Assembly (NCBI RefSeq): GCF_000417875.1
Contig: NW_006920886.1
Span: forward strand, 418,120-482,119
From: Pseudozyma flocculosa PF-1
Taxonomy: Eukaryota > Basidiomycota > Ustilaginomycetes > Ustilaginales > Ustilaginaceae
DNA: 64,000 bases
Reading direction: 5' to 3'
The translations under genes were made by a program, and so were the position numbers. Each line of letters opens with the position of its first letter. The first letter of the stretch is position 1. Under the pieces are notes generated by a model, which was given only the letters and a program-made list of their open reading frames with translations, made no database searches and was not told the DNA's origin. Below, piece after piece: positions 25,744 through 35,314 of this stretch.

Positions 25744-26511
25744 TCACCGCTGCTGCTGCTGCTGCTGCTGCTGGGCGGCCCGCTCGGAGCGAGGGACAAA
25801 GTACCGGTTCCTAAACTCGTCCGGATCGGCATCGGCGCGGTAGACGCCGCGTCCATCGGTGCGCGGCGCCCGCACGGCCGTCCTCCCAACCCCAGCCTCT
25901 CCACCTCCCTCTCTCTCGCCATCGCCATTGCCCTCCAGATCGCCCTCGTGGCCATCGACGTCTTCGCTAGGGGGCACCTTTTCCATCGTGATCAGCCGAC
26001 GGCCCCACCGTCCAAAATCCTGCAGGCTGTGGTGCAGCAGCCTCATGCGTCCCTGGCCGCGCGCCCGCTTGTGTCGCGGCAGGTCGACCTTGACCTTTTC
26101 GCCGCCCCCCGAGCCGCACCGCTCCCGCTGCTGTCCACCCCCTCCCTCTCCCTCTCCCTCTCCCTCCCCTTCGCCGCCGTCGTCGTCGTCCTGGCCATCG
26201 TCGGCATCAATGACTACGGGCAGCCAGAAGACGAGGCGGCCGTGCGGCTTGAGCAGGTTGTAGGCGTACTCGAGCAGGTCGTCGATCAGGTCGACGAGGT
26301 GGTAGGGCCGCGTGGGCGGGATGTAGTCGGATCGCTCGTGCGACCAGCACCCCTTGCCCGGCCCGAGGCCGTCGGGCATCCAGAAGGCTTCGTCCCGCTG
26401 CTTTTCCGGGTCGCGCTTGCCCAGCCGCTTGGCTCCCGCCCTCACACCGTACGGAGGGTCGGCGACGATGCCGTCCAGGAACCCGCCCTCGCCCTGCACA
26501 GCGACACCAGC

Positions 26512-26547
<36 letters not shown>

Positions 26548-28180
26548 CGGCTTGCCCTCGAAAAGCGACCGGCGGAAGGGCGCGCGCGACATGTCGCACA
26601 CGAGGCAGTCGAGGATGCGGTCGCGCACGCCGTACTGCTGCGCCGACTTGATGATGCCGATACTGCCGGCGCGCGCCGGGTCGCTCTCCTTGAGCTTGGC
26701 GTTGGTCTTGCCGCGCATCGTCCGCCCGTCAATGTCGCTGCCCAGCGTCATGGCGCCAAACACGGCCGCCGCGTACAGCAGCGAGCCCGTGCCGGCGAAC
26801 GGGTCGTAGACCATCCGGCCCGGCCCCGCCAGCGCCAGCGAGGCCATCAGCAGCGACATCTCCGACTCCATCGACGTGTTGCCAATGTAGACGCGCTTCT
26901 TGAGGTCGAGCTTGTCGATCAGGTCGCGCGCCAGGCCCGTCTGCCCCTCGAGGGCAGGGTCGTTGGACTTGCGGTACCTCGGCGGCTCGGCGGCGGCTCC
27001 GCTGCCGCTGGCGATGCCCATCCTGGACAGACTCGGGACCAGCGACTCGACTCGCAGGTCGATGCGTCGTCCAGCAAAGNNNNNNNNNNNNNNNNNNNNN
27101 NNNNNNNNNNNNNNNNNNNNNNNNNNNNNNNNNNNNNNNNNNNNNNNNNNNNNNNNNNNNNNNNNNNNNNNNNNNNNNNNNNNNNNNNNNNNNNNNNNNN
27201 NNNNNNNNNNNNNNNNNNNNNNNNNNNNNNNNNNNNNNNNNNNNNNNNNNNNNNNNNNNNNNNNNNNNNNNNNNNNNNNNNNNNNNNNNNNNNNNNNNNN
27301 NNNNNNNNNNNNNNNNNNNNNNNNNNNNNNNNNNNNNNNNNNNNNNNNNCGTGCTTTGCGGCGGGGCCGCCTTGCCTGTCGCCGCGGCCGCGCCAGCAGC
27401 AGCGCTAGAGGGCGACGTGTCGGCATCGGCGCTCGCACCTGCACTTGCACGACCCTCTTGCTGCAGCCTTTCGGCTCGAGACGGTGCGGCGGTGGGCTGG
27501 TAGCCGGCGGGCCAGAGGTCTTGGCCGAGGTACTCCTCCATGACGCCCCACCGCATCGAGGGCTCGCGGAGCTGGATCCGGCCTTGGAACTCCATGTAGG
27601 CGAACGACTGGATCACGTCGACCTTGCGGCGCTCCGAGATGGTGCCGCTGTAGGAGAAGACGTGCGCCTTCCACGAGGGCACCGTGATGGAGGGCTCCCA
27701 GAGCGGACGGTGCGATGGCGTCTGAGCGAGAGCGTGGAGCTCGGCGTACGAGGAACCGTGGGCCCAGTAGGCCCAGATGGAGCGGAGACTGACGCAGCGT
27801 CGCAGCAGCTGCTGGGCCACGGCATCCGAGGGGAGGTAGACGAGCTGGTAGGGGCGCGTCGGATCGGGCTGCCACGCCGAGGTCGAGGTCGAGGTTGAGG
27901 ACTGCGCGTGTTTGTCCGACATTGAGGCGGAGGAGGACGCGGCCGACGGGTAATTCTTGGACACTGGCACGGGCACAAACGCGAAGGGCACTTCGAGGTA
28001 GGCAGCGGCCGAGTAGAAGTCGGGCAGGCGGAACGTGGCATGGGTGGTGGCGAAGTGGGCAATGTACAGCGGGCCGATGGTGGAAGGCGACGGGTGCGGC
28101 GGGAAACAGGGCCCCGCGGCCAGCTGGGCCGTCGCTGCCGCCGCCGCCGTCGTCGTCGTCGCCGAGGTCGATGTGGTCAT
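25744..28180 (-). CDS. TRM11: tRNA (guanine-10-N2)-methyltransferase Trm11, interrupted by an assembly gap
   Basis: SAM-dependent methyltransferase that, with Trm112, makes N2-methylguanosine at tRNA position 10. The start is at 28180. The 277 N-terminal residues before the gap include IAHFATTHATFRLPDFYSAA, SIWAYWAHGSSYAELHALAQ and FAYMEFQGRIQLREPSMRWG, matching the THUMP-like region of Trm11. After the gap (27349-27080) come KRVYIGNTSMESEMSLLMA, the SAM motif YDPFAGTGSLL, GSDIDGRTMRGK, the catalytic DGIVADPPYGVRAG, and DYIPPTRPYHLVDLIDDLL. The stop is at 25744. The protein is much longer than yeast Trm11 (433 residues) because of a poly-Ser insert before DPPY, Asp/Gly/Glu repeats and a poly-Gln end. 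The frames on the two sides of the gap differ by one base if its length is taken literally, so there is an intron in the gap or its length is only nominal. Confidence 0.92.
27080..27349. other. Assembly gap inside TRM11
   Basis: 270 N bases. Sequence on both sides is coding. The reading frame is not preserved across the literal gap length. Confidence 0.99.
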
Positions 28181-28501
28181 GCCTACGACGGATCAGAGCA
28201 GGAGGGTGGTGCAAGATGGATGGAGGTGGTCGTCGTCGTCGTCGTCGTCGTCGTATTGTGGAGAGGAAATAGCCGGCATCCGGTAGCTGGCAGCCAGAGG
28301 GACGAAGCAAGAAGCTTTCGACGTTTCTGTCTTCGTGGCCCGCGGCCGCTGGGGCCCAGCAAAAGCAAAACGAAAAAAGTGGGCAAAATTCCCCGAGCCC
28401 AGCAGCGGGCAGCGTCCGACGACCCTTCCTCGGCACTCGGCCTGCAGCTCGTGGCTCCTCCTCGTTCCCCCCGCCCAGCCTCCCCTGCCTCACTCGCAAG
28501 C
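28181..28501. other. Short intergenic region between TRM11 and TAM41
   Basis: 321 bases between the TAM41 stop and the TRM11 start, same strand. It contains a TCG trinucleotide run at about 28230-28255. It must hold the TRM11 promoter and leader; no gene is visible. Confidence 0.6.
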
Positions 28502-30148
28502 TTATTGACCCTTATCCTGGCGCTCCCTCCGCCCTTCAAAGTACTATGGAAAGGGGGCGAAGGCAAGCGGGACGAAAACCGGATAGTCCAAGTCAGCGTG
28601 GGCCGATCGAGACGACGCCATCCTGGCCAGCAAGGGGAGCCGTGCGAAGCGGACTGGCAACTCACCTTGCCCACTTTGGCCATGACGTACTTTGCGGTAC
28701 GGGTGAAGCCGGCCGTGTAGATGCCCTTGAGGCTCTGGCCCCACGCGGGCCCGCGCACCGTCTCTGCAATCTTCTGGACGACGACGTGGTTAAAGTCGTC
28801 GCGCTGCACCGCCGCCCGCCAAAAGTCCTTGAGCCCCTCTTCGCGCTCGATGCGCGACGGCGTACGCGGCACCTCTTCCGCCTCGCCCTTGGACAGCGAC
28901 AGCTTGAGGAACGCCGGATCCAGGTCGGGCCGCGACGTATAGTGATCCTGGATCCGCTGGCGCAGGCGGCGCGGCAGCTTGGCCGCGTGCGAGGCGCGCG
29001 TCTCGGTCGATGTGTCTTGCTGTTGTGTGGGTCAGCCAGAGAGAGAGAGTGTGTGTGTGTGTGTGCGGAGATATGGAACGAGCACGAGCGCGAGGGTGCA
29101 GAGGGGTCAATTCTTGTTGGTCGAGTGTGTCGATCACGCCCGCGCTACTCACCGTGATCTCGAAGCGGTTCTCGCGCATCTCTGCGACGCTCATGGTGCC
29201 CATGCTGCGGACGAGGCCCGAGTAGAGGCGGCGGAACTCTTCGCGCTGGTTGAGGACAATGTTGCGCACCTTGTCGGCGTTTTCGCCCCCGGGGACGCTC
29301 ATGCGGAAGTCGCCCGTATAGCTGAGCGAAGCGATGCGGGTGTAGAGCTCGACCTCGGTAAAGTGCTCGGGCAGGAGCAGCTGTGCGACGCGGAGGGCCG
29401 ATGCGAGGTTGACCTGCTGAGCTAGGCGGACGCGGGCGTCGGAGGTGAGGAGGGCGACGGGCTTGTGCATGCGACCGCTAACGTAGAGCGTCTCCCAGTC
29501 CAAGAGGTCGCGGCAGAGGTCGTCGACCGAGATGACGCCGTACTTGACCAGCTCGTCGTTGATACGGACGTAGGGGTTGTACCAGAGTCCCGCGCCGCGG
29601 CGCTGGACCCAGGCGGCGAGGGTGCTGCCGAGGATGCGCGAGAGGAGCGAGTAGTGGCGCGGGTTCTGGGACATGTTTACGGCGTGCCAGTGCTGCGGGT
29701 AGGTGACGGCGAGGATAAAGTCGACCATCTTGCGGCCGTCGCGGGTGGCGGGCCGCTTGGAGTGCTCGGGCCCGGCCTCGGACTGGCTGAATACGCCGGA
29801 GCCATAGGCAAAGGCGAAGCGGACGGGTGCCTCGAAGGAGCTGAGCACCGAGTCGAGGCGGGATTGTACCGAGGGCGTGATTGGGAGGATCTGGTTTGCA
29901 CCGAAGGCTGCGGGGAACGAGGGAGGCGGGAAGGCGGGTGTCCTGAAGCGGGCATCGAGTCTGCGGGTGGGGGGCGTCTGGGGCGAGTGGGGCGTGGTCG
30001 AGAAGGCGCGGGATGGCTTTGAGGTCGGGGCGAGCAGCGAGCCTGTTTGCCCGCTGAGCTGCAGCAAGTCGATGCGAGCGGTCGCGATCACGAGGCATAT
30101 TGGTGCATGGCACGACGTGCGAGCAGCAGCGTGGTGGACGAGGACCAT
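28502..30148 (-). CDS. TAM41: Mitochondrial phosphatidate cytidylyltransferase Tam41
   Basis: Makes CDP-diacylglycerol from phosphatidic acid and CTP on the matrix side of the mitochondrial inner membrane, the first step towards cardiolipin. Exons 30148-29153, 29019-28666 and 28543-28502; introns of 133 and 122 bases (GTGAGT...CAG/TAG); 463 residues. The N-terminal ~90 residues are basic and Ser/Thr/Pro-rich, fitting a presequence. The nucleotidyltransferase signature is FAYGSGVFSQSE followed by KMVDFILAVTYPQHWH, carrying the catalytic Gly-Ser and Asp. Further family blocks are GAGLWYNPYVRIND, KYGVISVDDLCRDLLDWETL, YTGDFRMSVPGGENADKVRN and GWGxSLKG-like WGQSLKGIYTAGFTRTAKY. The last exon adds only 13 residues (YFEGRRERQDKGQ). 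It is divergent from DID2. Identification is firm. Confidence 0.94.
29049..29064. repeat. (GT)n microsatellite in TAM41 intron 1
   Basis: About eight GT dinucleotides within the first intron of TAM41 (29020-29152). Confidence 0.85.
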
Positions 30149-30843
30149 GTCTGCGAGGTCGAAGAGAATGAGAGAGAGAGTGGGAGAGAATGTGGTCGGG
30201 ATCAAGAAGGAAGACTGAGCAAGGCGGGATATGCTATGTCGAGGTCGGCATGGATGGTGGTGGTGGTGGTGGTGGTGGTGGAAATGAGGGAGCGGCGATG
30301 ACGAAGCGATGATGGTGGAGCGGCGGAGGTCGAGGTCGAGGCAGGAAGGATGGTGGTGGTTGACCTGCCAACACCGGCACGCAGCCCAGAGAACAAAAGG
30401 CGGCCATCGGGTCGAGGCAGCAAAAGGCCAAAAAGTGGAGGCCGCCCCCCCGCCCGAAAATAGCAGCCACGCAGGCAAGGCAGGCAAGGCAGGCAGGACG
30501 GGGCATCGCTGACCAGCAGCCAGCCGCACAGGCAGGGCCCTCGTCCCCGTCCCCGTCGTCCGTGCGAGCCAACACGCCGGGACTCGGGCAAGCGCAGCGC
30601 AGCGCAGCCACGCCAGGCACAGCCAGGCCAGGCCAAGCGGGGGGCGACCCTGGCGGGTCCACGCTGCTGCTGCACTCCATCACCACCACCGACCATCGAC
30701 CGCCATCCATCATCACCCGCTGCCAGCTCCTCTCCCTCGCACCGCTCCCGCTCCCTCGGTCGCCCATCACCAGCCTGCACTCTCGTCGCATCTCTCTCAC
30801 CTAGGCTAGCATCGAGCGCGCCCCACCCCACGCCCCGCCCACC
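30149..30843. other. Divergent promoter region between TAM41 and DID2
   Basis: 695 bases with no supportable gene. It contains a TGG trinucleotide run at 30254-30282, a CAGGCAAGG/CAGGCAGG patch at 30470-30500 and CAGCCAGGCCAGGCC at 30620-30636. The sequence is CT-rich just before the DID2 start. Confidence 0.6.
30254..30282. repeat. (TGG)n trinucleotide repeat
   Basis: Roughly nine TGG units upstream of TAM41, in non-coding sequence. Confidence 0.85.
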
Positions 30844-31830
30844 ATGAGCGGCCTCGAAAAGTCCCTCTTCCAGCTCAAGTTTACCGCAAAGTCGCTCGAG
30901 CGACAGGCCCGCAAGGCAACAAAGGACGAAAAGGCCGAACAGGCAAAGCTCAAAAAGGTGAGCAGCCCGGGCCTTGCCATCGTCTCCTCTGTCCATCGCC
31001 TCCCCTGTCCGTCCACTCACCGCGTCGAGCTCGTCTCGGACCCATCTTCCCTCTCTTGCCGCCCCCGCCGCCGCCCCTAGGCCCTGGCGCAAGGCAACGT
31101 CGAGGGTGCACGCATCTACGCCGCCAACGCCATCCGCAAGAAAAATGAGAGCCTCAACCTACTGAGGCTAGGCAGCAGGATCGATGCCGTCGCAAGCAGA
31201 GTCGAGACGGCCGTCACCATGCGACAGGTGAGCCCTAGCGCGCGGTAGCACCGGCCGATTCGAAGACGTGCGAAGCCGAGGATGCTGACCGCTGCTGCGA
31301 ACCGTCTTGCCCGCTCGCTGCCTCGCTTTCCCTCAACCGCCAGGTCACGGGAAGCATGACATCCGTAGTCAAGGGCATGGACAAGGCCATGGAGAGCATG
31401 AACCTCGAGCGCGTGAGTGCCTGCTGGCCATCCGCGCGGTCGGGTCGATGCCACGCCCCCGCCGAACGAACGCCACGCTGACCGGCGATTGCCCCGCCGC
31501 GCTCCTTCTCCCTCGGCGACGCCTCAGATCTCGATGGTGATGGACAAGTTCGAGAACCAGTTCGAGGACCTCGACGTGCAGACGTCGTACATGGAGGGCA
31601 CGATTGGCGCCACGACGGCCCAGACGACGCCCCAGGACCAGGTGGACCTGCTGATGCAGCAGGTGGCGGATCAGAATGGCATCGAGCTCAACCAGCAGCT
31701 AGGCGAGGCCAACCTCGAGGGCAAGGTCGCCGAGCTCAGCAGCCCGCAGCCAGCCGAAAAGGCAAAGGACAAGGAGAGGGAGGACGACGCCCTGGCCGAG
31801 CGGCTGCGGGCCCTCAGACCGGCAACGTGA
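30844..31830 (+). CDS. DID2: ESCRT-III-associated protein Did2/CHMP1
   Basis: Regulatory ESCRT-III subunit that recruits the Vps4 ATPase in multivesicular body formation on endosomes. Four exons: 30844-30957, 31081-31227, 31344-31412, 31528-31830; introns of 115-123 bases with GTGAGC or GTGAGT donors; 210 residues, the usual length. The basic first helix starts [20 protein letters not shown]. The family core follows as [20 protein letters not shown] and [20 protein letters not shown], then [20 protein letters not shown]. The C-terminus has the MIT-interacting motif [12 protein letters not shown], which binds Vps4. [10 protein letters not shown] identifies it as CHMP1/Did2 rather than Snf7 or Vps2. 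Identification is firm. Confidence 0.97.
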
Positions 31831-31894
31831 GGTGGTCGCGGAGGGGTCGGAAGCGATGTCGGGAAGGTCACAACGTGCTTGCTCGCCCGCTGCA

Positions 31895-31909
31895 GGGGGG
31901 GGGGGGGGG
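31895..31909. repeat. Homopolymer G15
   Basis: Fifteen consecutive G just downstream of DID2. Confidence 0.9.
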
Positions 31910-33423
31910 ATTCCCAATGCCGAGCTCGAGGTGGTTGAGGACGAGGAGCACGACGACGAAGACGCCGGTGATGGGTTCAGCCTGGTGGCAATGCCATCCT
32001 ATATGGGCAGCATCCTCGCGGCGAGGCCAGAGCTTGCCGGTCGCAGCGGCGCTCATGTATGTGTGCGTGTGAGTCCCTAGGCGGGGGAGAATCATGGTGT
32101 GGGGAAGGCGTGAGCAAGGTCTCGTTCGCTCGCTCGGTTCGATGCCAAGGCAGCAGCCGGGTCCAGGGTGCGTACGGCAATCCGAGATGGCAGCGCGCCC
32201 GTACAGACAGCCGGTCGCGAGCCACGTCTGGCCCAGCCTGCCTAGCCTAGCCTGGTCTACACTAGCTGCCCTGGGCGCAGGTCGCTTCCGATGCTTCCCC
32301 GTGGGGATGCGACCGCGGAGCCAGATCAGGTCCGGTCGGATGGTGCGCAGATCCGAACTGCTCGTCCGCCGCGCTATCATCGTGACCGGCAATCTCGAGT
32401 GGCAAAGGAACGGCCGGCCGGTACGGTGGCCATCCTCTCCCAGGCTACTGTAGGACTAGGCGCGCATGGACAAGCCATTAAGCGCAACGGCAACGGCAAC
32501 GTCGCCGAACTTTCTCGGCTACCGACAGCAGGCGAGTGCCTTGCCTTGCCTTGCCTTGGCTTGCTGGCTATACGCATGCTCAAGTAGGTGTTGGGTCGAG
32601 GTTGAGATACGGTTGGAGACGTTGCGAGGGTCGCCGGTCACCCTGTCCTATTTCCTTGGCGTTCGTCGTCCATGGTACTGCACTGTATGTGAACTCCCTC
32701 GGTCCGCTGCGATGCGGTACGGTACGATCGAGACTGACGCTGCTGGCGCGCTGACGGTGGTGTTGTGCTGGTATCCCCGTCGCGTCGCGAGGTGGGACCG
32801 GCGACGTCGTAGTCCAGCAAAGTCTGCGAGCGGACCGTGACCAGCATGCCGGTACAGGATGAACTGTGCCATGCTGAGCCCGGCGTGGCGCGGTAGGTAG
32901 GTATGCTTTTGGTCTAGCCGGACCTCGCAAGTGGTTCCGCATCAGTTGGTGGCTGTGGCCTCTCTCCCGCAGTAAGCTGCCTCGGTCATCTCGGCAGTCG
33001 ATCCATGTCCAGCGTGCGTTGTCGAGCTCGTTGGGTCGTCTCGAAGATGGAGCAAGGTAGGCTAGCGTGTGGGAGTTGGGGCAGCCAGGCATGGCGCAGA
33101 CGGACAAGCCGGTAGGGCGCTCCCCTGGGGCGCGGGCGGGCGGTGGCGACCAGAAAGCACGGCTCGAACCGCCCACTGGCCATCGGCCCTTCCGTCTTGG
33201 GACGGTGCGCCTTCGCAAAGCCCGGCCGGCTGGCGATGGTGGTGGTGGCGACGAGGGAGGTGGGGCAGTCTTGCAGCGGAGGGGTGACGCACGGTGCGGT
33301 GGATCGACCAACGGGGCGCGGCCCGAGATGAGGGTGCGTGCATCGGCGTCGCGGCGCCCACTCGCATCCCCCTCCCCTCGCCGGTCTCCCCTCGCAACGC
33401 CGCACCCGGGCGCACATTGCATG

Positions 33424-33424
33424 C

Positions 33425-33459
<35 letters not shown>
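33424..33459. repeat. (CTGT)9 tetranucleotide microsatellite
   Basis: Nine perfect copies of CTGT in the intergenic region upstream of the xylanase. Confidence 0.95.
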
Positions 33460-33460
<1 letters not shown>

Positions 33461-33748
33461 AACGCAACGACGTCGCTGCGCACCCTAGCCTGCCCTCTCA
33501 ACCGTGCGTGCACCTCCCAACAGAGACATTGGACGGCTGCATGCATGGCCTTCGATGCCGCGTAGGCCTGCCCTGCCTCGTCCTGCCCGTGCGGCGTAAC
33601 ACCACGAGTCGCAGGGACAGGGATCCGTCCGGGCCGTTGCGGTTCCCCATCCCCTTCGAGGTCGCACCCTCCTGATCTTCTCACTCACCGTCTCATCTCT
33701 TCTGCTCGATGGCAGCTCGCCGGCTGCAGCTGTATACGGGCCGGAGCG

Positions 33749-33754
33749 TATAAA
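33749..33754 (+). promoter_or_regulatory. TATA box of the xylanase gene
   Basis: TATAAA about 150 bases before the ATG at 33901, followed by a strongly CT/CA-rich leader. A consensus TATA box fits an inducible secreted-enzyme gene. Confidence 0.6.
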
Positions 33755-33900
33755 GACGGAGACGGACCCACCTCGACCTCATCCCCACTCCCCTACCTGA
33801 CCTCCATCGCCTCACGCAAGGAACACCTTCATCCTACCCCCTCCTGCATCCCCCCAACTCAACCCCAACATAGGCCACCACCGCGCCCCCTCGTCCCAAG

Positions 33901-35147
33901 ATGCAGCTCCACGTCTCGCTCGCCGCCCTCGTATCCGCCCTGCCGCTGCTGGCCTCAGCGCGCCTGGAAAAGCGGCAGAGCACCAGCCTCAACGCCCTCT
34001 TCGAGTCCAAGAGCAACAAGTACTTTGGTACCGCCTTTGACGTGGGCCTCCTCCAGCGCCCCCAGGAGGCCGTCACGGTCAAAAAGCAGTTTGGCATGCT
34101 CACGCCCGAGAACAGCATGAAGGTGCGTGCCGTGCCGTGCCCCTGTTCTGCCTGGACATCGTACTCCGACATCGCTGACCCATCGTCCGTTCGTCCCCGC
34201 CTGTCGATCGTCGCCGTGGCAACCCACAGTGGCAGAGCATCGAGCCCTCGCGAGGTCAATTCAGCTTCGACCTCGCCGACCAGTTTGTGGCGTTCGCGCA
34301 AAAGAACGGCCTGCGCGCGCGCGGCCACACCCTCGTGTGGTACCAGCAGCTGTCGCCCTACGTCGAGAGCATCACCGACAAGGGCGAGCTCATCAAGGTC
34401 ATGCAGGAGCACATCTCGACCGTCGCAGGGCGCTACAAGGGCCAGCTCTACGCGTGGGACGTCGTCAACGAGGCCTTCGAGGAGGACGGCTCTTTCCGCC
34501 GCAACCACTTTTACAACGTCCTCGGCGAACAGTACATCCCCCTCGCCTTTCAGTATGCCAAGCAGGCCGATAGCAAGGCCAAGCTGTACATCAACGACTA
34601 CAAGTGAGTCGGCTAGGCGGCGGCGTTGAGTCGAGTCGAATCGAGTCGCCGGAGCGCCCCGATGGCGTCGTTGAGCTGGATTGCTGACGTCGTCGCCTGT
34701 CTGCCTTACGGCCCCTGCATCGTGGTCTCCCTCTTTCCCCCCTCGCACAGCCTCGACTCGGCCACGTACGCCAAGACGACGGCGCTGATCAGCAACGTCA
34801 AAAAGTGGATCGCGCAGGGCGTGCCCATCGACGGCATCGGCTCGCAAATGCACCTCTCGGCGTCGGGCTTCCCCTCGGCCTCGACGGTGGGTCCGGCCAT
34901 GAAGGCGCTGTGCGCCGCCGCGCCCGAGTGCGCCATCACCGAGCTCGACATCAAGCAGGCCGCGCCCAGCAGCTACGTCGCCGCCGTCGAGTCGTGCGCC
35001 GCCATCCACAACTGCGTCGGCGTCACCGTCTGGGGCACCTCGGATGCCGATAGCTGGAGGGCCAGCGATACCCCCCTCCTCTTTGACAAGGACTTCAAGC
35101 CCAAGCCCGCATACGACGCCGTCGTCAAGGCTATCCAGTCGTCGTAG
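33901..35147 (+). CDS. Secreted endo-1,4-beta-xylanase, glycoside hydrolase family 10
   Basis: Cuts xylan backbones outside the cell. Exons 33901-34122, 34230-34603 and 34751-35147; introns of 107 and 147 bases (GTGCGT and GTGAGT donors); 330 residues. The signal peptide is the first ~20 residues ([20 protein letters not shown]), followed by a dibasic Kex2-like site in RLEKR. The GH10 barrel shows [44 protein letters not shown], and the acid/base glutamate in [18 protein letters not shown] is restored across intron 2. GIGSQMHLS and the nucleophile glutamate in CAITELDIK follow, then [12 protein letters not shown]. There is no carbohydrate-binding module. It is convergent with the Zn2Cys6 gene, with 167 bases between the stops. 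Identification is firm. Confidence 0.97.
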
Positions 35148-35314
35148 ATGGGAGGTGGACGAGGCGTCTGTGGTGGCGCATCGGCGAAGCAGTGCCGGTT
35201 GCGGCTCGCTGTCGTCGATGCCAATCAGAAAAACAAGTTTCCGTATCATTTCGGGCCGTCCAGGGACCGGACCGGAGCGTGGCGCTGACGCTGATGTGCG
35301 ATTGGCCAAGGCTG

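Larger units (their letters stand above)
31831..33900. other. Intergenic region between DID2 and the xylanase
   Basis: About 2.1 kb with no supportable gene; open frames on both strands lack recognisable motifs. It holds a run of 15 G at 31895-31909, GGTACGG motifs near 32420 and 32716-32726, CCTAGCCTAGCCTGG at 32239-32255, and a TGTC tetranucleotide run at 33424-33459. The final ~200 bases look like the xylanase promoter, with TATAAA at 33749-33754 and a CT-rich leader. Confidence 0.55.
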
